From assembly GCA_028023455.1 (NCBI GenBank), contig JAQFVV010000056.1, positions 4,363,717 through 4,427,716 on the forward strand: DNA of 64,000 bases. The letters are read 5' to 3'. Below are positions 10,922-24,765 of the stretch, one piece after another. The position numbers and the translations under genes were made by a program. The notes beneath the pieces are model-generated. The model searched no databases. It was not told the DNA's origin and saw only the letters and a program-made list of their open reading frames with translations. This DNA is from Epiperipatus broadwayi (taxonomy: Eukaryota > Onychophora > Udeonychophora > Euonychophora > Peripatidae). How positions within the stretch are numbered: the first letter of the stretch is position 1; each line of letters begins with the position of its first letter.

Positions 10922-13770
10922 AGTATGAAAAGATGCATGTTAGCATTAACGAAAGATTGAAATGGATTTGAGCTGGATATTTTTTTAGAAGAGACAATAA
11001 TAGATGGTCAGATTTTAAATTAGATCTCAAATTATTGTAAAAGGTCTATAAAAAAAACTACAAGTTAAATGAATGAATGAAATAAATAAGTTTGTTAGCT
11101 ATGGATTAGTGAATTAGATTAAACTTCAAGAGATTTTCATCTTAGAGAGTGATGCATAATATATATAAAAATTACAATTTCTAAAGTACAACATTATGAA
11201 ATATTTCATTATATAAAAATGTAGAATATAAATAAAAAAATTAAGCTATTGAAATCATTCAATTATAAAAATATAGTTTTTTATAACATATTAAATAAAA
11301 TAAAAAGTGTAAAATATATTAAAGGACAAACATAAAATATACATATAAGTAAAAGATCTTTATTAATTCATGCATAAACTTATTATTACTTGAGACTCAA
11401 TAGTTTTTCATTATAGTTTGTCTTGATAAAGATGAATGTGATTTTATTGAAATTTTCACAACCTAATTCAATGAAGAAATTTTCTGTTTCTGTGGATGAA
11501 GACTTGTTGAAGAACTTACATACTTTAAACAATCTTTGTGCTCTGGACAAAATAATTTCTCTATGCAGAAAATTAGTACATGGTATAACCAAAAAATATT
11601 TTATTTTTATCTTATAACCACGAAAATTTTTATTATAATATATATTTACAATTTTTATCACACTCTATACTACATTTCATTTAGCTGTTCTACCTTGTAA
11701 ACACACATGCACCCTCACACATATATTGTAAGTATTCAGATTAACTGTTGGTCAAAGCCTTACCAAAAAAAAGAAGTTTGTTGATCTTGTTTAGTTTTCT
11801 TCTCACTTGATCCTTGGATAATGGAGATCTTGAAATATAAAGTTAACTTAATAACCATGGCAACTTAATGTTTTAAAATAATATTGTTTACTGCTAATTC
11901 TAGTCTCAAAATCCTAAATCTGTTGTGATCAATCTTAGAAAAAAATATAAACAGGTAACTAAGTAAATAGATTTTGGAAATAGTTAAATGTATCATAAAA
12001 GATTACTTGAATAAATCAACATTATTATTAATTATTACAAATTTCAGTTTCTGTTATTGCAATCACCAGAGCAACACTTATTACAAAATTAAATTTTTTA
12101 TGTTTCATATATGTTTGTTCATAAATTAGTTAAAACAAAAAAAAATTATTAAAAACATATGTAAAAATATTTATATTCACTAAAATGTATTAAAATTGTA
12201 ATATGAATTTTTTATTTTGGTTTAAACAAACTTGCATTTTATTTTCACTGTATCCAATTCTTTTAAAATCTCCATTTTACATACAAATTGGAGGCAAAAT
12301 TTTCTTAAACAAATTGTTCATCATAGAGTTAAATTTGAGTGATTTCTAACAGTTGTTATGACAGCAATAACATCATCAAGAGTATATTATAAATAAAATG
12401 GAGAAACTGTAATTTGGGTTATCATTTTGTTGTTGTATAGAACATATATGTTTTTCTCTGTCTTTAAAAAATTATTAAATTTTATTGTTTAAGTGGTTAA
12501 TTGATAGAACTAAGGAAAAATAAAATTTTTAACTATTTGCCCATTCAATGAGTCAGCTAACTGATGAAATTCCAGGAGAAATGACAAAAATGTGAAATTC
12601 TCTTCATTTGCTTTATTCAAATGAAACATTTTAGAATGAAATCTGATTTTAATCATAAATGTCTTTGATTTCAAATAATTATTTGTAAAATATTTTGTAA
12701 AAATAGTCATAGTTATGTAAATAAACTATGGATCATATATACTTTTCTTTTGAAGAACATTAAATAAAAATACTTGCATATACTTTTGCAAGCACTTGTA
12801 AAGTCTGAAAACAAAGAATCTATCACTCAGTGTCTATGTCAGATTATTTGTATTGGGTTCTCTGAATGCTGATATCTTGAGATTTTTTTAAAATTAAAAT
12901 CAATAAAATTTTAATTTCAATTTCTGTTGCCAAGTGACTGCAAAACCAGAAAACTAATAAATCAGATAGTGACAAGAAAGTAAAGGTTAGCCAAAAGTGA
13001 TAGCAACATCATTAATAGCACTGCAGTAATGTTTCTAGTATTGGAGCAAGAAATGATTGTATTATTATTAATAATATATTTTTTAAGATTATAATATCAT
13101 TAATTTTATAGAACATTATTAAAAAATTCAAACACAGCACAATGGATATGCCTAAATGATATAATGTCTCAAATTTTTTTTTTTTTTTTTGCTGTTAGAA
13201 AGTATAGATTATAAAAATTTAAATTCAAATGACTATAATTTTCTGTTTGCAGATAACATTTGTTATATTACTATTTGATTAATTATATTCAAGGATTTTG
13301 GAATTAAATTTATTTAACTTTAAGATAAGCTTGAAAATAATTTTGGATAAGCTAATGTTTATCAAATCTTTATTGTCTTGAATCATAGTTAAGTAATAAA
13401 AAACTAAAAAAAAAAAAACTTGCTATATTTTTAATGATCAGTTTGTGGAGAGTATTATGGGGCCCAACATTATATTTAAAGACACTATTCATTTTAATTA
13501 TACTTCAGAAAGAAAATTCAGAACCACAGATGAAATTATAATTTCAAATAAATAAATCAAAGACATATGTTAAAAATAAAAAATAGATGATAAAACAATA
13601 GAATCATTTTGGGGCTAACCTGATAATGAGGATATTAAAGTAAAAGTAGTCACACAAAATTGAAATGTTTATACATTGAAATTTTAGGAGTTAGTAAAGT
13701 AAGTTTATTAGATTACATATTTTGAAATATGAATTTTTTCTTTTTCTACAGTACAAGCTTTTTCATACTC
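10922..13770. other. AT-rich non-coding DNA, no gene seen
   Basis: Short open frames (such as 11386-11661 minus, 12510-12710 minus) lack motifs and have the Lys/Asn/Ile/Phe composition expected of chance frames in this base composition. No tRNA-like boxes or clear repeats. Confidence 0.5.
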
Positions 13771-13773
13771 ACA

Positions 13774-13960
13774 CTTCTATATGTAATATATAGAGAGTTT
13801 GAACTCAGATTTTCATGTGACCCTCAACCATCCATGCTATCTCATACCACTGATACACTTGATCACACACATGTTGAAAAGATAAATAATCACCAATATT
13901 TGTATTTCATGCTAAACTAGCACTCATCAGTTGGTCCAGATTATCATCTCCACACATATA
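13774..13960 (-). repeat. SINE-like repeat, family 1, copy 1
   Basis: The reverse complement carries GATAATCTGGACCAAC, then GCTAGTTTAGCATGAAATAC, then CAGTGGTATGAGATAGC and a box-B-like GAGTTCAAACTC. The same modules in the same order occur at 61222-61410 and, truncated at the 5' side, at 38671-38780. This points to a dispersed tRNA-related SINE. Confidence 0.75.
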
Positions 13961-14092
13961 TACAATAAAAGTTCAGCTTATATTATGATAGCCAATCTTT
14001 ATACTTTAATGGACAGGCTATTGTAATGCTAAGCCTCACATGCATGATATGATTTATTCTAATATTTATGAAGTAATAATCTTTAAATGTGA

Positions 14093-14157
14093 ATACTATA
14101 AGAATCCTTTACAATTCAGGCATTCAAAGCCTGAATTGTAAAAGATTTTTATAGTAT
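14093..14157. repeat. Short hairpin, about 29-bp arms
   Basis: The arm ending CTTTACAATTCAGGC (14107-14121) is mirrored by GCCTGAATTGTAAAAG (14129-14144) around a 7-base loop. Pairing continues outward with a few mismatches to about 14093 and 14157. Possibly a MITE remnant. Confidence 0.7.
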
Positions 14158-15329
14158 GTATATTTGAAAATAACTATAATTAAATATTCTCATAAGTACA
14201 TATTTTCATAGCCATTGCTCTCTTACAAAAATTTTAAAATTAATAAAATTTATATTTGCATTGTTATTTGAAATTGATGAGTTGGTAAATCAAGATTTCA
14301 TTAAGATTGCTGATAATATAATGTTTCACGCTTATAAAATATCAATAATTGATCTAGAATCATATAAAATATTTGAGACCAAGTAAAAGTGGATTCACTT
14401 TTCAAATTAATAAATTACATTGATATGAAAGAGCATTATTTATACTTTTGTTAGCATGACTTTAGAAGAAAATCTGACTTTTAAAAAAATTATTGTAGTG
14501 TATACATACATTTGAAGATTATTCCTCTATAAATATTATTATGCATTTTCATCCTACATATTTAATAAATGTTTGTTTACAGGATTGTAAATATTAACAG
14601 AAAGAGTACATATGCTTGTTATTCAAAAATTGAATAATTTCAATTTAAGTTATAGTAATATAAAACAAAGTAAGTTTTTGTTTTTCAATATCAAATTTAT
14701 TTTTTAAATGCTTAATAATGGGATGTTTATAATTTGCAATTAATAATTTATTGTATAAAAAAACTAATTAAATAAGACCTTGATGGAGTAATTGATAATA
14801 GTAATCTTATATATTTTATATAAGTAGTAACTTGATTTAGGGGATTAAATGACATTGGAAATCCTATGTTTATGAAAAAGAAAATACTTTTGTTACTTAA
14901 TTTTGACTAAAGTGATATTAGATTGACGATATTAATCATCAATACTGTGTTGTTTGAAATTAAATGATTTTTGTTCATTAAATAAAACAATATATTAAGT
15001 AAAGGAATTGTAAATATATTATTTTACTTTCTATTTGGTATTCTTAAGATTATCATAGTCAATTAGTTATGATAGAATTAATGTTTGAATGCTGTTTTTG
15101 AATCAACTGAATATGTTTTCCAAAGAGACCTTTATGCCAACCCATTATAAAAGTATCTTCAGTCACATACGTGTTATCAGTATTGAATTATTATATATCT
15201 CGTCACAACTGTATGTGATGTGAATGATGAAGAATCATAAAACCCAGAAAACATTGCATCACTCCTGATTATGCAATACTTTTAAGTAGTAAATCTACTT
15301 CTCTACTCCAAGACTGCTGCTAGCATAAT

Positions 15330-15458
15330 CTTGAATAATGAATAGATGCCAGATGGTAGTGTTTAATAAATACCTATCTAGTGCTGGCAGTGTGGAAAAT
15401 ATAGCAATAGATAAGAATTTATTATGCATGATCATCTGGCATCTAATGTTTATTCAAG
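15330..15458. repeat. Small inverted repeat
   Basis: CTTGAATAATGAATAGATGC (15330-15349) and the following CAGATGG are mirrored at 15433-15458 with a few mismatches. The spacer of about 76 bases is non-coding. Confidence 0.6.
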
Positions 15459-15877
15459 GTTTGCACTAAGTGATGAACCTGGAGACTTGGCAATAATGAT
15501 TTATCAATCCTCATTTCCAGACCTAGTGACCATATCCTAAGATAATGTGACATTATTAATGAAAATGCTTTCATTGTTAGATTAAAATCTAGATTATTAA
15601 TAACAATAGACTAAAAGTTTACCCAGAAATTTTATGAATTATTAAAAAATGATCTGAAATTTTTTTTACATTTAAAAGGTATCATTACTGAACATTCATT
15701 ATTGACATTTATTTAATATTAAGAAATTTAGGGGGAAATACTGGCTATTTTTGTCAGAATTCTTTGTAAGTTACATTTCTATATAATTAAGTTTTAAACA
15801 TTTTCCATGTAATTTGGTTAACTAAACTAAAAGTATGTAATGATCAATAAATTTTACTAGTGCAGTATCAGACTGTA

Positions 15878-16285
15878 ATTCTATTTAGAAGGTACTAATC
15901 CCTCCTCACTTGCACCATACTATAATATTAAATCAGTGATGTTAAATGTGAAGATACTTTCATTCCAACCACAAGATAAAGACTTTGAAAAAATACAATT
16001 TGACACTGCATTAATAAAATTCATTGATCATTACATAGTTAAACATCTTCTAATATTAGTATGAAATAAATTTCAGTAGTATTTCATAAATGTTAATAAT
16101 ATTATTAGATAAATGGATATAAAGTGATTTAATATATTCATGCTCTTATTCAAAGATACTTAAGATTGGCCTATATACGGGCATTTAGGTTTGGAAATAA
16201 GTCTTTATCTTGTGGCAGGAACATCACTGGTTTAATATTATGGTATGATACAGGTGAGGAGGGATTATTACTGATAAATAGAATG
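15878..16285. repeat. Fold-back element with about 65-bp arms
   Basis: The left arm 15878-15942 (includes AATCCCTCCTCACTTGCACC) is mirrored by 16220-16285 with scattered mismatches. The flanking module TCATTCCAACCACAAGATAA (15960-15979) has its mirror GTCTTTATCTTGTGG at 16201. No coding capacity. A related module (TATCTTGTGTTGGGAATGA) is inside the element near 2669-2690. Confidence 0.65.
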
Positions 16286-16289
16286 AAAC

Positions 16290-17875
16290 TAAAAGTAGCT
16301 AATAAATATCATAACAAAATTTGATCAATTTATGAGATTTAAATACTTATACATGGCATTTAAAGTGGAAATAGTTTTTTTTCAAATAGTTTTTTAATTA
16401 TTAAAGAGTTTTATTTCTATATTTTTGAAATACTTCTTGCTATTCTGTAAGGCAATGGAAACAGTTCACTTACTATGCCAATGGGAAATGTAGGCATTCT
16501 TTCACCTATGCTTATTAAGCAGTGTTTAGATGTTTCTTATATATGTTTTCATTCAATATACGATTGCTACTTACCATGGTCTGAAGATTGGAATTTATAT
16601 ATTTTCTTCTATATTTTTATACTTCTCTATATCAATTTTAGAGTTGTTATTTGTGACAATAATGTAGTTTATGAATTAAATATTCATGACAAAGTTTATC
16701 AAAATTATTACACATCCATGATATAAAAACATCTTGTTTGTACATCACAATATGGACTTATCTAGATTTAGTTGCATGATAAATATTTCCTTATGCTAAC
16801 CTTAACGTATGTGAAAACTTCTAGATAACAATCTTTGTAAAGGTTTGTTTAAATTGTAATGTAGGTTTTTTTCCCAGTGATTTTGAAAACATATTTTAAT
16901 ATTTTGTCCTGTTTGATTCACTACACACAGAGTGTGTGTGACTGTGGGGGAGAGAGAGATAGAAAGGGAGAGATTCTAAAACTCAAGGTACATTGATAAT
17001 AGCTGACTTCTGTTACTGCCAACATAAACTTTTTATGAAGATCCACAGCAATAAATTATTTTATTATTTATTTATGTATATTTTTAAAAATGGTTAATTC
17101 TCTGACAGTTATTATAATTTGATTTTCAGTATATAAAATAATTTAGCCACTAATTTTAAATATTATTCTGCATATTTATATAACTTTTTTCATTTTATAA
17201 ATTATAACTAAAAATTCTCAAGCCAGCAATCTCACAATAAACCCAGTACATATAAGTGTTGTATGTGTATTGAGAAGCTAAAAAATAAATTCGTCATTAA
17301 TCTGATTTGTTTGTTGAATAACTAAAAATATAGAAGTTTGAAAAATTCTTGGTAAATTAATATTTTTTTTTACTTTGCTTATAGTGTTAGCTATTATTTT
17401 TTGATTAAGATAATTGTTTTAAATAGATCTTAACTATTACAAGTGTTTTTGAGATTTTATCACACTTTTCATTTTGAATTTAGTGTTTATTCTGAATGCA
17501 GATTATTGTTTTCTTTTTGCTTTGAACATAAAATTTTATCTTTGTGAACTGAATTATTATAATTTTTAAAAGAAACTTCGTTGAAACTCATTAGACAATA
17601 CAGATCAATATTATGATAAAAACTCAACAATTTCAGATAAAATATAACGATATAACAAAGTTGAAATATAAACTTACATAATAAAAAAAAAATTGTACAA
17701 AGAAGCTTATTAAAAAAATATATAAATAAAAATTACATGATTTATATATATAGCGCATCATGTTGTACTATATATGTAAAATTATATTTTCCGCAGTATT
17801 CTTCAATTTTCCTCTTTGCTTCTAAGTTTTCTATTGCTTTTTGACTTCAATCATTAAAAATAATTAATCTATTGG
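16290..17875. other. AT-rich non-coding DNA, nothing recognised
   Basis: A chance-looking frame at 16475-16726 and a short GAGA-type run near 16950 are the only local features. No repeat family could be assigned. Confidence 0.5.
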
Positions 17876-17877
17876 TT

Positions 17878-17945
17878 ATAATATAGTGGTAATATATTTA
17901 TTTACTTTGACTATAATCTGAGTTTGAATCCAAGCTGAGTTAATT
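17878..17945 (+). repeat. tRNA-like SINE head, degenerate
   Basis: A box-A-like TAGTGGTAATA (17884-17894) is followed by a box-B-like AGTTTGAATCC (17921-17931), a spacing suited to a pol III internal promoter. It has decayed and no tail is clear. Confidence 0.45.
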
Positions 17946-19324
17946 TGAAAATGTTTTTATCATGTTTAGGGTTTTGCTTTCAGATACTCAATACTAATTG
18001 ATACGCGGATATTTAGATATTCTTAGGTAGAGCGTAAAACGAGAATATAAAACCATTCAAACCTTCGCCGCTGAAAATTGTATTCTATAACGCTGGCGAA
18101 TATTGTTTTCTCATAAGATGCTGCGAAGCTTCTTAAATGCTGTTTTTATTTTAATCTGATCTTTTGTTTTAGATGCATTATATGTATATAGTTTTTCACT
18201 TTTGTATGTATTATGTGTTTTCTAATAACATTTGTTTACTTAAACTATGTTCACATTAAAAATATATTAATTGGCAATATAAGTTTTTGACTTGTTTGTT
18301 TTTATTACTTCAAGCAATTTCTTCATCAAAGACATTTGTTTATTTTTGTAGCTAATGTAATCTAATAGTTCTTTTGTTATTTTAAACAATTTTAAGTTTT
18401 TATCCATTAATGAAACTTTTTTTTTTGGCTTCTGCAGCTTTAATTTTCATTTAAACTTTGTCTAATTAGAACAAATAGAGAACGATTGTTTAGGTTTCCT
18501 CTTGAGGAAATTACAAAATTATAATTTGTTGGGAGTTTTTTTAAGCATTCCCTCTTTATTTTATTCAAATTATACTTCGAAAAGAAAATATTTGTTTTAC
18601 TTTCATATAGCAAAAATACATATATTGTCAAATATTTATATCTAAATAAATACCTTAGCTTATATTAAACAATTGATATTTTTCAAAATGTATTGATATT
18701 TGTAGTGAACTTGGTTTTGTGTATTATTACGAATTTATTGGATTGTTAGTTTGCAAAAACCAACACTTGTGATTCAAATTTACTAATCTGATGAATTCAT
18801 AAATCAATACAGATTTTGTTATATAGCTAGACCATAGATTGAATGGTTTATTTATTGAGAGTTCATACATAGTTTGAGCACCAAAACTGACACAAGTAGA
18901 GTCGTGATCCATAGGCCTCAAGCTTAAGGTCTACCATTCTGTGACGGTCCTAAATCAAGCAAGACGACTGATTGGTTAATCACACATAAAGAAAAAAGCA
19001 AATGCAACTTATTTGTAACATATTACTCTGTAAAATATTATATATTTCAAGAATATAACAGGAAAATCAATGACTGATTCTAGGTTCGAATTCTAGAAGA
19101 AAGGCTGCACTTACAAACATTCACCATACATATTAAATTATTGGGTAGTCTAAACAATATTTATAATGCATTAAAATGAGTATCTATTAGCAAATAATAT
19201 GAGAGAATAAAAATTTATCATGTCACATGTTGATCTATCTTAAAGAGAAAATAATTATTAAGCAGAATAGGAGGGCATCAACAAGTAAAATTATTAAAAG
19301 CAAAACTTAATTGAAGGTATATTA

Positions 19325-19385
19325 TGGTGTAATGGTTTATGCATGTCTATGGCTTAGGATTTGAATTAGATCTGAGTAAATCTTG
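19325..19385 (+). repeat. tRNA-like SINE fragment, degenerate
   Basis: TGGTGTAATGG (19325-19335) fits the pol III box-A consensus at all fixed positions. The box-B region near 19357 is poor and too close, so this is at best a rearranged relic. Confidence 0.35.
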
Positions 19386-20325
19386 ATCTTTTATTAGATC
19401 AGAAACAGACTTATGATTATTTTTTGAGGACAACAATTCATGGGCATTCTTATTTGCCATTGAACAGAGATACTTACTATTCTTAGCAGAAGAGTAAATG
19501 CCTGAAGTTAATATGAGTTGGTCAAATGAATATTAATATGTAGATTGTACATGTATGTAATACTGTAAGTTTTTACTATTAGTGGAGGAAGAGTCATATT
19601 CGTATTGATATTGAGATCATCATCATCTTTATTTTTAAATAAAACCAACTAAAAATGAGGCAAAAACATTAAACAGAAAATTTAAAAAACTCCCAAGTAA
19701 AATAATGGAAATTAAATTTTAAATCTTCATTCTGCAAACACATAAAAAATATAAAATACAAACATAAAAGTAATTAGGTAGTTTAGTAGTTTATATATAG
19801 ATATTTAATTATTCATAAATAATATCAAAAATCAATGGATCTTTAGTTCCTGATCCTAGCTGTTCCCTTAGGTCAAACCACACAGAGCAAAAATATTGAA
19901 AAAAGTCAGAATGTAAAACTATCATAGCTAAAAAAAGAAGCAAAGCAAAAGAATTTAAAAAAATTAAATCTTCATCTAGATTATTTAATGATTATCAATG
20001 TATATTAGTAATATTATGTATGCTCTTATTATAAGAAATATAATGGAAAGGTTAAGTTAAGCAGTTAGTGAAGTAAAAAAGAGTTTGGAAATTGAGGTAA
20101 CAAAATCATGAAACAAAAAAATTATAGAAAGTTTGTGTGTGTGTGTGTGTGTAATAAAAGTCTTAGTACAGTATTGATGTAATAATAACATATTTTAGAA
20201 CACATATTTCTCATCAATATAGAGATGAAGTAAAAGATAATCAAACATATTTTTGTAGAGGATGGGAAGGGGCTAGCTCTAAAATTATTTATTGATAACA
20301 AAATGTATTATAAAATAAGCATTGT

Positions 20326-20405
20326 TAGCCAAGAGGTCAGCACAGCAACCTTGCGAGCAAGCAGTTGGTTGCAGGTGGTTGTTGTGGGTTCGCCTCCCGG
20401 CTGAT
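20326..20405 (+). repeat. tRNA-derived SINE head
   Basis: Box A TAGCCAAGAGG (20326-20336) matches TRGYNNARNNG fully. Box B GGTTCGCCTCC (20387-20397) differs at one fixed position. The segment is clearly richer in G+C than its surroundings, and an A-rich then AT-rich tail follows at 20418. It does not fold as an ordinary tRNA gene by eye because the boxes are spaced slightly too far and no acceptor stem closes. A tRNA-derived SINE is therefore the better call. Confidence 0.7.
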
Positions 20406-20965
20406 GCTATGACATATGGAAAAAAATATATAATTTTTATATATATGTTGTTTAAACATCTAATATGTATCTGTGTGAAATTATTCATATATTCAAAAGT
20501 TATTATTAAATATAATTTTGATATGCTAGTTAATTCATAAATCCATGAATTACACGACTAATTTAAGAGTTTAGTTTGAATTTATCTCAACAAATAAACT
20601 GAATGGGGGGAAAGGGATATAATAAGATAATAATTATTGAGTTCAATAGTTATTGGGAATAAAGCAAATTTATAAGTTGCACTATTATATAAAATGGGGA
20701 ATATTTTTTAGTAATTAAATATTATAAAGTATAATTATTAATTATTAATAAATAATTTTAAACAGTGTTTATTTTAACAAAATACTATTAAACTTAATGT
20801 ATAAATAGAAATAAGATCTTATGAAATGAATTTTTATAAAGAATTTAATTTATTTTAATAATTAATTAATATAAATATACCAAATATTTTTGTAATATAC
20901 ACTTTTATTCACTATGAATTAAAAAGTTAAAAATAATTATTTCTTCAATTGTAATTGGAGTTTCT

Positions 20966-21096
20966 TATATTTAATTTGAAATAAAAGAGTGTCCAGAAAT
21001 TAAATAATTCAATCCCTTGCTGTAAAAAGTAATGATTGACTTACTTAATTTCTGGACCTTTGGACATCTCATGATTTTATTTCAAATTAAATATAT
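20966..21096. repeat. Hairpin (MITE-like), 38-55 base arms
   Basis: ATTTAATTTGAAATAAAA at the left and TTTTATTTCAAATTAAAT at the right frame the inner pair GTCCAGAAATTAA / TTAATTTCTGGACC. The right arm has about 15 extra bases. Non-coding. Confidence 0.7.
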
Positions 21097-21318
21097 TATT
21101 TTTATATTTTTAGCATTCATATATTTTTTCAATTAATCCAAATAACAACTTAATCTTTGAAAATAAAATCACATGTATTAAACATTATTTATAATATATA
21201 GTTTTGTTTATTTGGAAAACATTTTTTAAAAAATCAACTTTTATAATCAAAAGAAAATATTCTTATACTTTATTTAAAATGGAACTTTTTATAATCAATT
21301 TTTTATTTATTTCAATTT

Positions 21319-21444
21319 TAATTAATCCTAAAACACAGTTTAATCTCATATATATATATATACCACTCTCATGTGCATCACTAATTAATCCTAAAACACA
21401 GTTTAATCTCATATATATATATATACCACTCTCATGTGCATCAC
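21319..21444. repeat. Tandem duplication, period 63
   Basis: Two adjacent copies, identical or nearly so, of a 63-base unit that contains TCCTAAAACACAGTTTAATC, an AT dinucleotide run and CACTCTCATGTGCATCACT. The period is a multiple of three, which keeps an incidental frame open, but no protein is implied. Confidence 0.88.
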
Positions 21445-24182
21445 TGAAGACTTACTGATCTGGTATCAACTTATTTGGCATTTGCTCTGTTAACCTCTCT
21501 ACAATAAACAAACCAGGGGGCCATCTAAATACTTCATTGTCATATTGAATTGATGTTGATTTATAACTTATCTACAAAATCTGAAGCAAATCCATTTGAT
21601 ATAAATATGTTAAATCTCAACTTCAAAATTTATCAAAACAAACAAATGAACATCATTTCTAACATAAGTATAAGTTTTTTAAAAATTGGTAGTTTTAGTA
21701 CTTAAGCTTCAATTTTATAAAATTAAATTTTTTGAATTTTTACTTTATGACTCTCATATTTATTAAGAATTATTTAATGTTTCTCTCAGAAAAAGCATGG
21801 TAGTTCCATCACCAATGATCACAGTAGGATTTTTAAAATAATATTGAGACTTTTATACAGTTTTCATTGATTTTTTTAATTGAAAAAAAAAAAAAAATCT
21901 GGAGGGGTGAGTGTTTTACAAATTTTCAGAAAATAATTATTTTTGATCTATTGTTCTTAAAGAAAATAGTTATTTTAAGTATGTTGCTTTTTTCTTGACC
22001 ATGTTCTATGTGAAATACATTATGTAATGTTATCTCCTATCAAAATTGGCATAGTGTTAGAATTTTTTTCAAATATTTTAATATTTACAAGCAATTATCA
22101 GATTCTAAAGCAGAATATAATAGATTTATCATGAATCCACATTCATTTGTTTCCTTTTTTAAAAAAGAACAAAATAAAAAAAAATGTTCATTTTCTGAAA
22201 ATGGGTACTTATACTGACATCATTGATGACATTTAAATCTTATTTACAAGTCAATTTTTAAATATCTACTGGGGTCAAATGTATTTTTAGAATACTATTC
22301 ATTTATAAAATCAAATTAAAAAGAAATTAAATCTAATTTATTGACATTTATACAAAAGTTAAAAATTAAATATTTTCAAAAACTCTCACCAGATGGAACA
22401 AAAGAAAATGTCAGAATTTGTAAAAATGTCAGAATTTGTAAGAATTTTAGTTGAAAATGAGAAAAAATATCCAGTTTTTCAAAAATTAAATTAGTTATTA
22501 GAAATTTTACTCATTAGAAAAGAAATACTGATTAAAAAGCAAGACACATCATTTGTAATCAAATCAACATATTTTCAGTCCAACACAGACTATTGCATGG
22601 AAAGTCTGTCATATATGAATATCTAAAAAAACTACACCAAGTTTAATTCAATAACTTCATTTGTTAGTTGAAGTCAGTTGAAGTAGAAGTTGTTAATCAT
22701 TGAATTAAACTGAGATGTCAGTTATTTGTTAAAAGATAGAGTTCAGTATTTTAAGGCATAAAATAGCTAACTTCCCAATGAATCAGCAGAAGTAAGTGTA
22801 AGAAAGAAAATTAACACTCTCACAAGTTATCATTTCCTTTTCTTCTTAGTTACTGTAAAGATTCAACATTAAGTTTATTAAACTATTATCAAAAAATAAT
22901 AAATTTGAGTTCATTTGATAGATATTTTTATTTACTTCTGAAATAAATGCTAAAAGGTCACATTTACTTCTGAAAATATTAAATAAATGAATTTGTAATG
23001 AAAACAAAAAGTTTCATGTGTCAGCATTTCTAGAAAGATTAATCAATGAAATCTTCATTATTTGTCACTGCTTTTTAAAATCTGATATATATATATTTCA
23101 CTTAAATCTAATAAATTATGCTTTAAAAATTAAAAAAATTTAAATATTTTTTGCTATATTACAATATTTTAATTTTACTGATTATGTAGGAAACCAAGGT
23201 TGTAAATATTTTTAGGGTGTATTTGCATTATCCAAAAATATAATGTTCTATTTTTAAGAATAAAATATTTCTGTTCAAAATAAATTTTTAATAATTTATG
23301 ATCTTGATTTGTAATAGTTATTACCCAATTATTATGCAAAGATAATTTTGAATTGTAATAATTTCACAAATAAACATATCTTTGGTTATTCAAACTATTT
23401 TCTTCATACAATGCTGTGGAAATTTGCCACATCAGAAGATGTGAGAAATACAAGAGTGACAGTTGTCAAGGTGGAGATAAATCAATCTTATCTTACTAAA
23501 CTTTTGATTTTCTGGCCATCTATAGATTTTTTCTTAACTAAATTTTACATTAATTATATATGATAAAATGTATGCATTTAAAAATAAAGTTTGTGAAATT
23601 TCTCACTAGATTGCAAATTACTGAAAAACATGAAAAACTGTGTCAACTGATGAAAAAAATTAATATGAAGTTTATCAATAAACCCAACTGAAAAATATAA
23701 GATATCTATTTTTTTAAATTGCCCATATGGTAAATTATTCATGGTGTGTCTATCTTATAAAAATAAGACCCAAGTGTAAATCTTAGTTGGGTCACTTTCT
23801 GCAATTTAAAAATATAATCATTGGTAGTGTGTTGAATATAAAGCCTAGATATATCATATAGCCTACTTATTGCCTAAACTATACAAATAAATGTATGCTT
23901 TGAATCAATTGCCCATCTATCAACAAAAGATTATGTAAATGAACAAAAATATATCTAAATTATTGATAAGGATATGATTGTGTGAAAAAGCTTAACTTGA
24001 AAAAGGAGACACTAAAAATAATGCAAAAGACAATACTAATCAATGAAATATATATAGTAATAATATTATAAATTGATGTCTGTATTTCTTTGAAGCCATA
24101 TACATAATTTTATAATTAAATAATAGTAAATAAAGTAATCAAAAATTTTGAAAAGTACAAAAATATAATCATCATTTAGAAG
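21445..24182. other. AT-rich non-coding DNA, nothing recognised
   Basis: Homopolymer-rich sequence without coding motifs, tRNA-like boxes or obvious repeats beyond simple sequence. Confidence 0.5.
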
Positions 24183-24693
24183 CACTTTCGACTATCCTCA
24201 TAGTCTTTGTCAACTAATACTTTGAAAGGTTAACCTTCCCATAATTCCATGATCTTAATGTTTGCTGTATGTCTACTGATTAAGTCTTTCTTGTATTTAT
24301 ATATTAGCATAGCTTTCTTTATTTTCCTAATATTGTTATTTCTTTCAGTTTGCAATACTTTTACATTATTATAATTGAAATTAAAACCATATATACATGA
24401 TTTATTATGGTCGTAAAAAATGGAAACTGATACATTATTATTACCTTTACAATTTTGTTTCATATTTTGAACCCTTTTTAATAAAAGCCAGTGCTCTTTA
24501 GTTTTTTTCTCCAATGTCCATCTCAATTTCCCTATATATCTGCTACCACTTCTACATCTCCATTTATAAATGATGCAATTTTTATTTATAAATGAGGTTT
24601 TATCTTTAGAGTTATTTATTATTTTATTTAATGTAGGAGGTGCATAAAATGCAATGTCACATATATCTTTATAAATTTTCCTTATGAAATTTG
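24183..24693 (-). pseudogene. GIY-YIG endonuclease domain of a PLE, lineage 2
   Basis: One frame stays open from about 24693 to the stop at 24230. It starts with ANFIRKIYKDICD and reaches NCIIYKWRCRSGSRYIGKL (about 24590-24535), the GIY-YIG core with Cys-x-Cys-like spacing. Then come TLEKKTKEHW and a Lys/Asn-rich tail with NKSCIYGFNFNY. This is the layout downstream of the RT in Penelope-like elements. No RT motif is seen upstream; an AT microsatellite (about 24703-24762) abuts, so the copy is probably 5' truncated. It differs clearly in sequence from the 3764-6603 element, hence another lineage. Confidence 0.72.
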
Positions 24694-24699
24694 CTTTTT

Positions 24700-24765
24700 G
24701 ATTATATATATATATATATTATATATATTTCCTTATATATTATATATATATATATATTACATAAG
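24700..24765. repeat. AT dinucleotide microsatellite
   Basis: Imperfect TA/AT runs interrupted by TTTCCT and flanking TATTATAT. They sit exactly at the truncated 5' side of the GIY-YIG relic. Confidence 0.85.

Noticed and set aside
10785-11030. 81-codon minus-strand frame at the piggyBac 5' side
   Set aside because: It crosses the proposed terminal repeat and TTAA, has no transposase motif and is best seen as chance.
20322-20420. Genuine tRNA gene
   Set aside because: Pol III boxes are good, but no acceptor stem closes and box spacing is long; a SINE head fits better.
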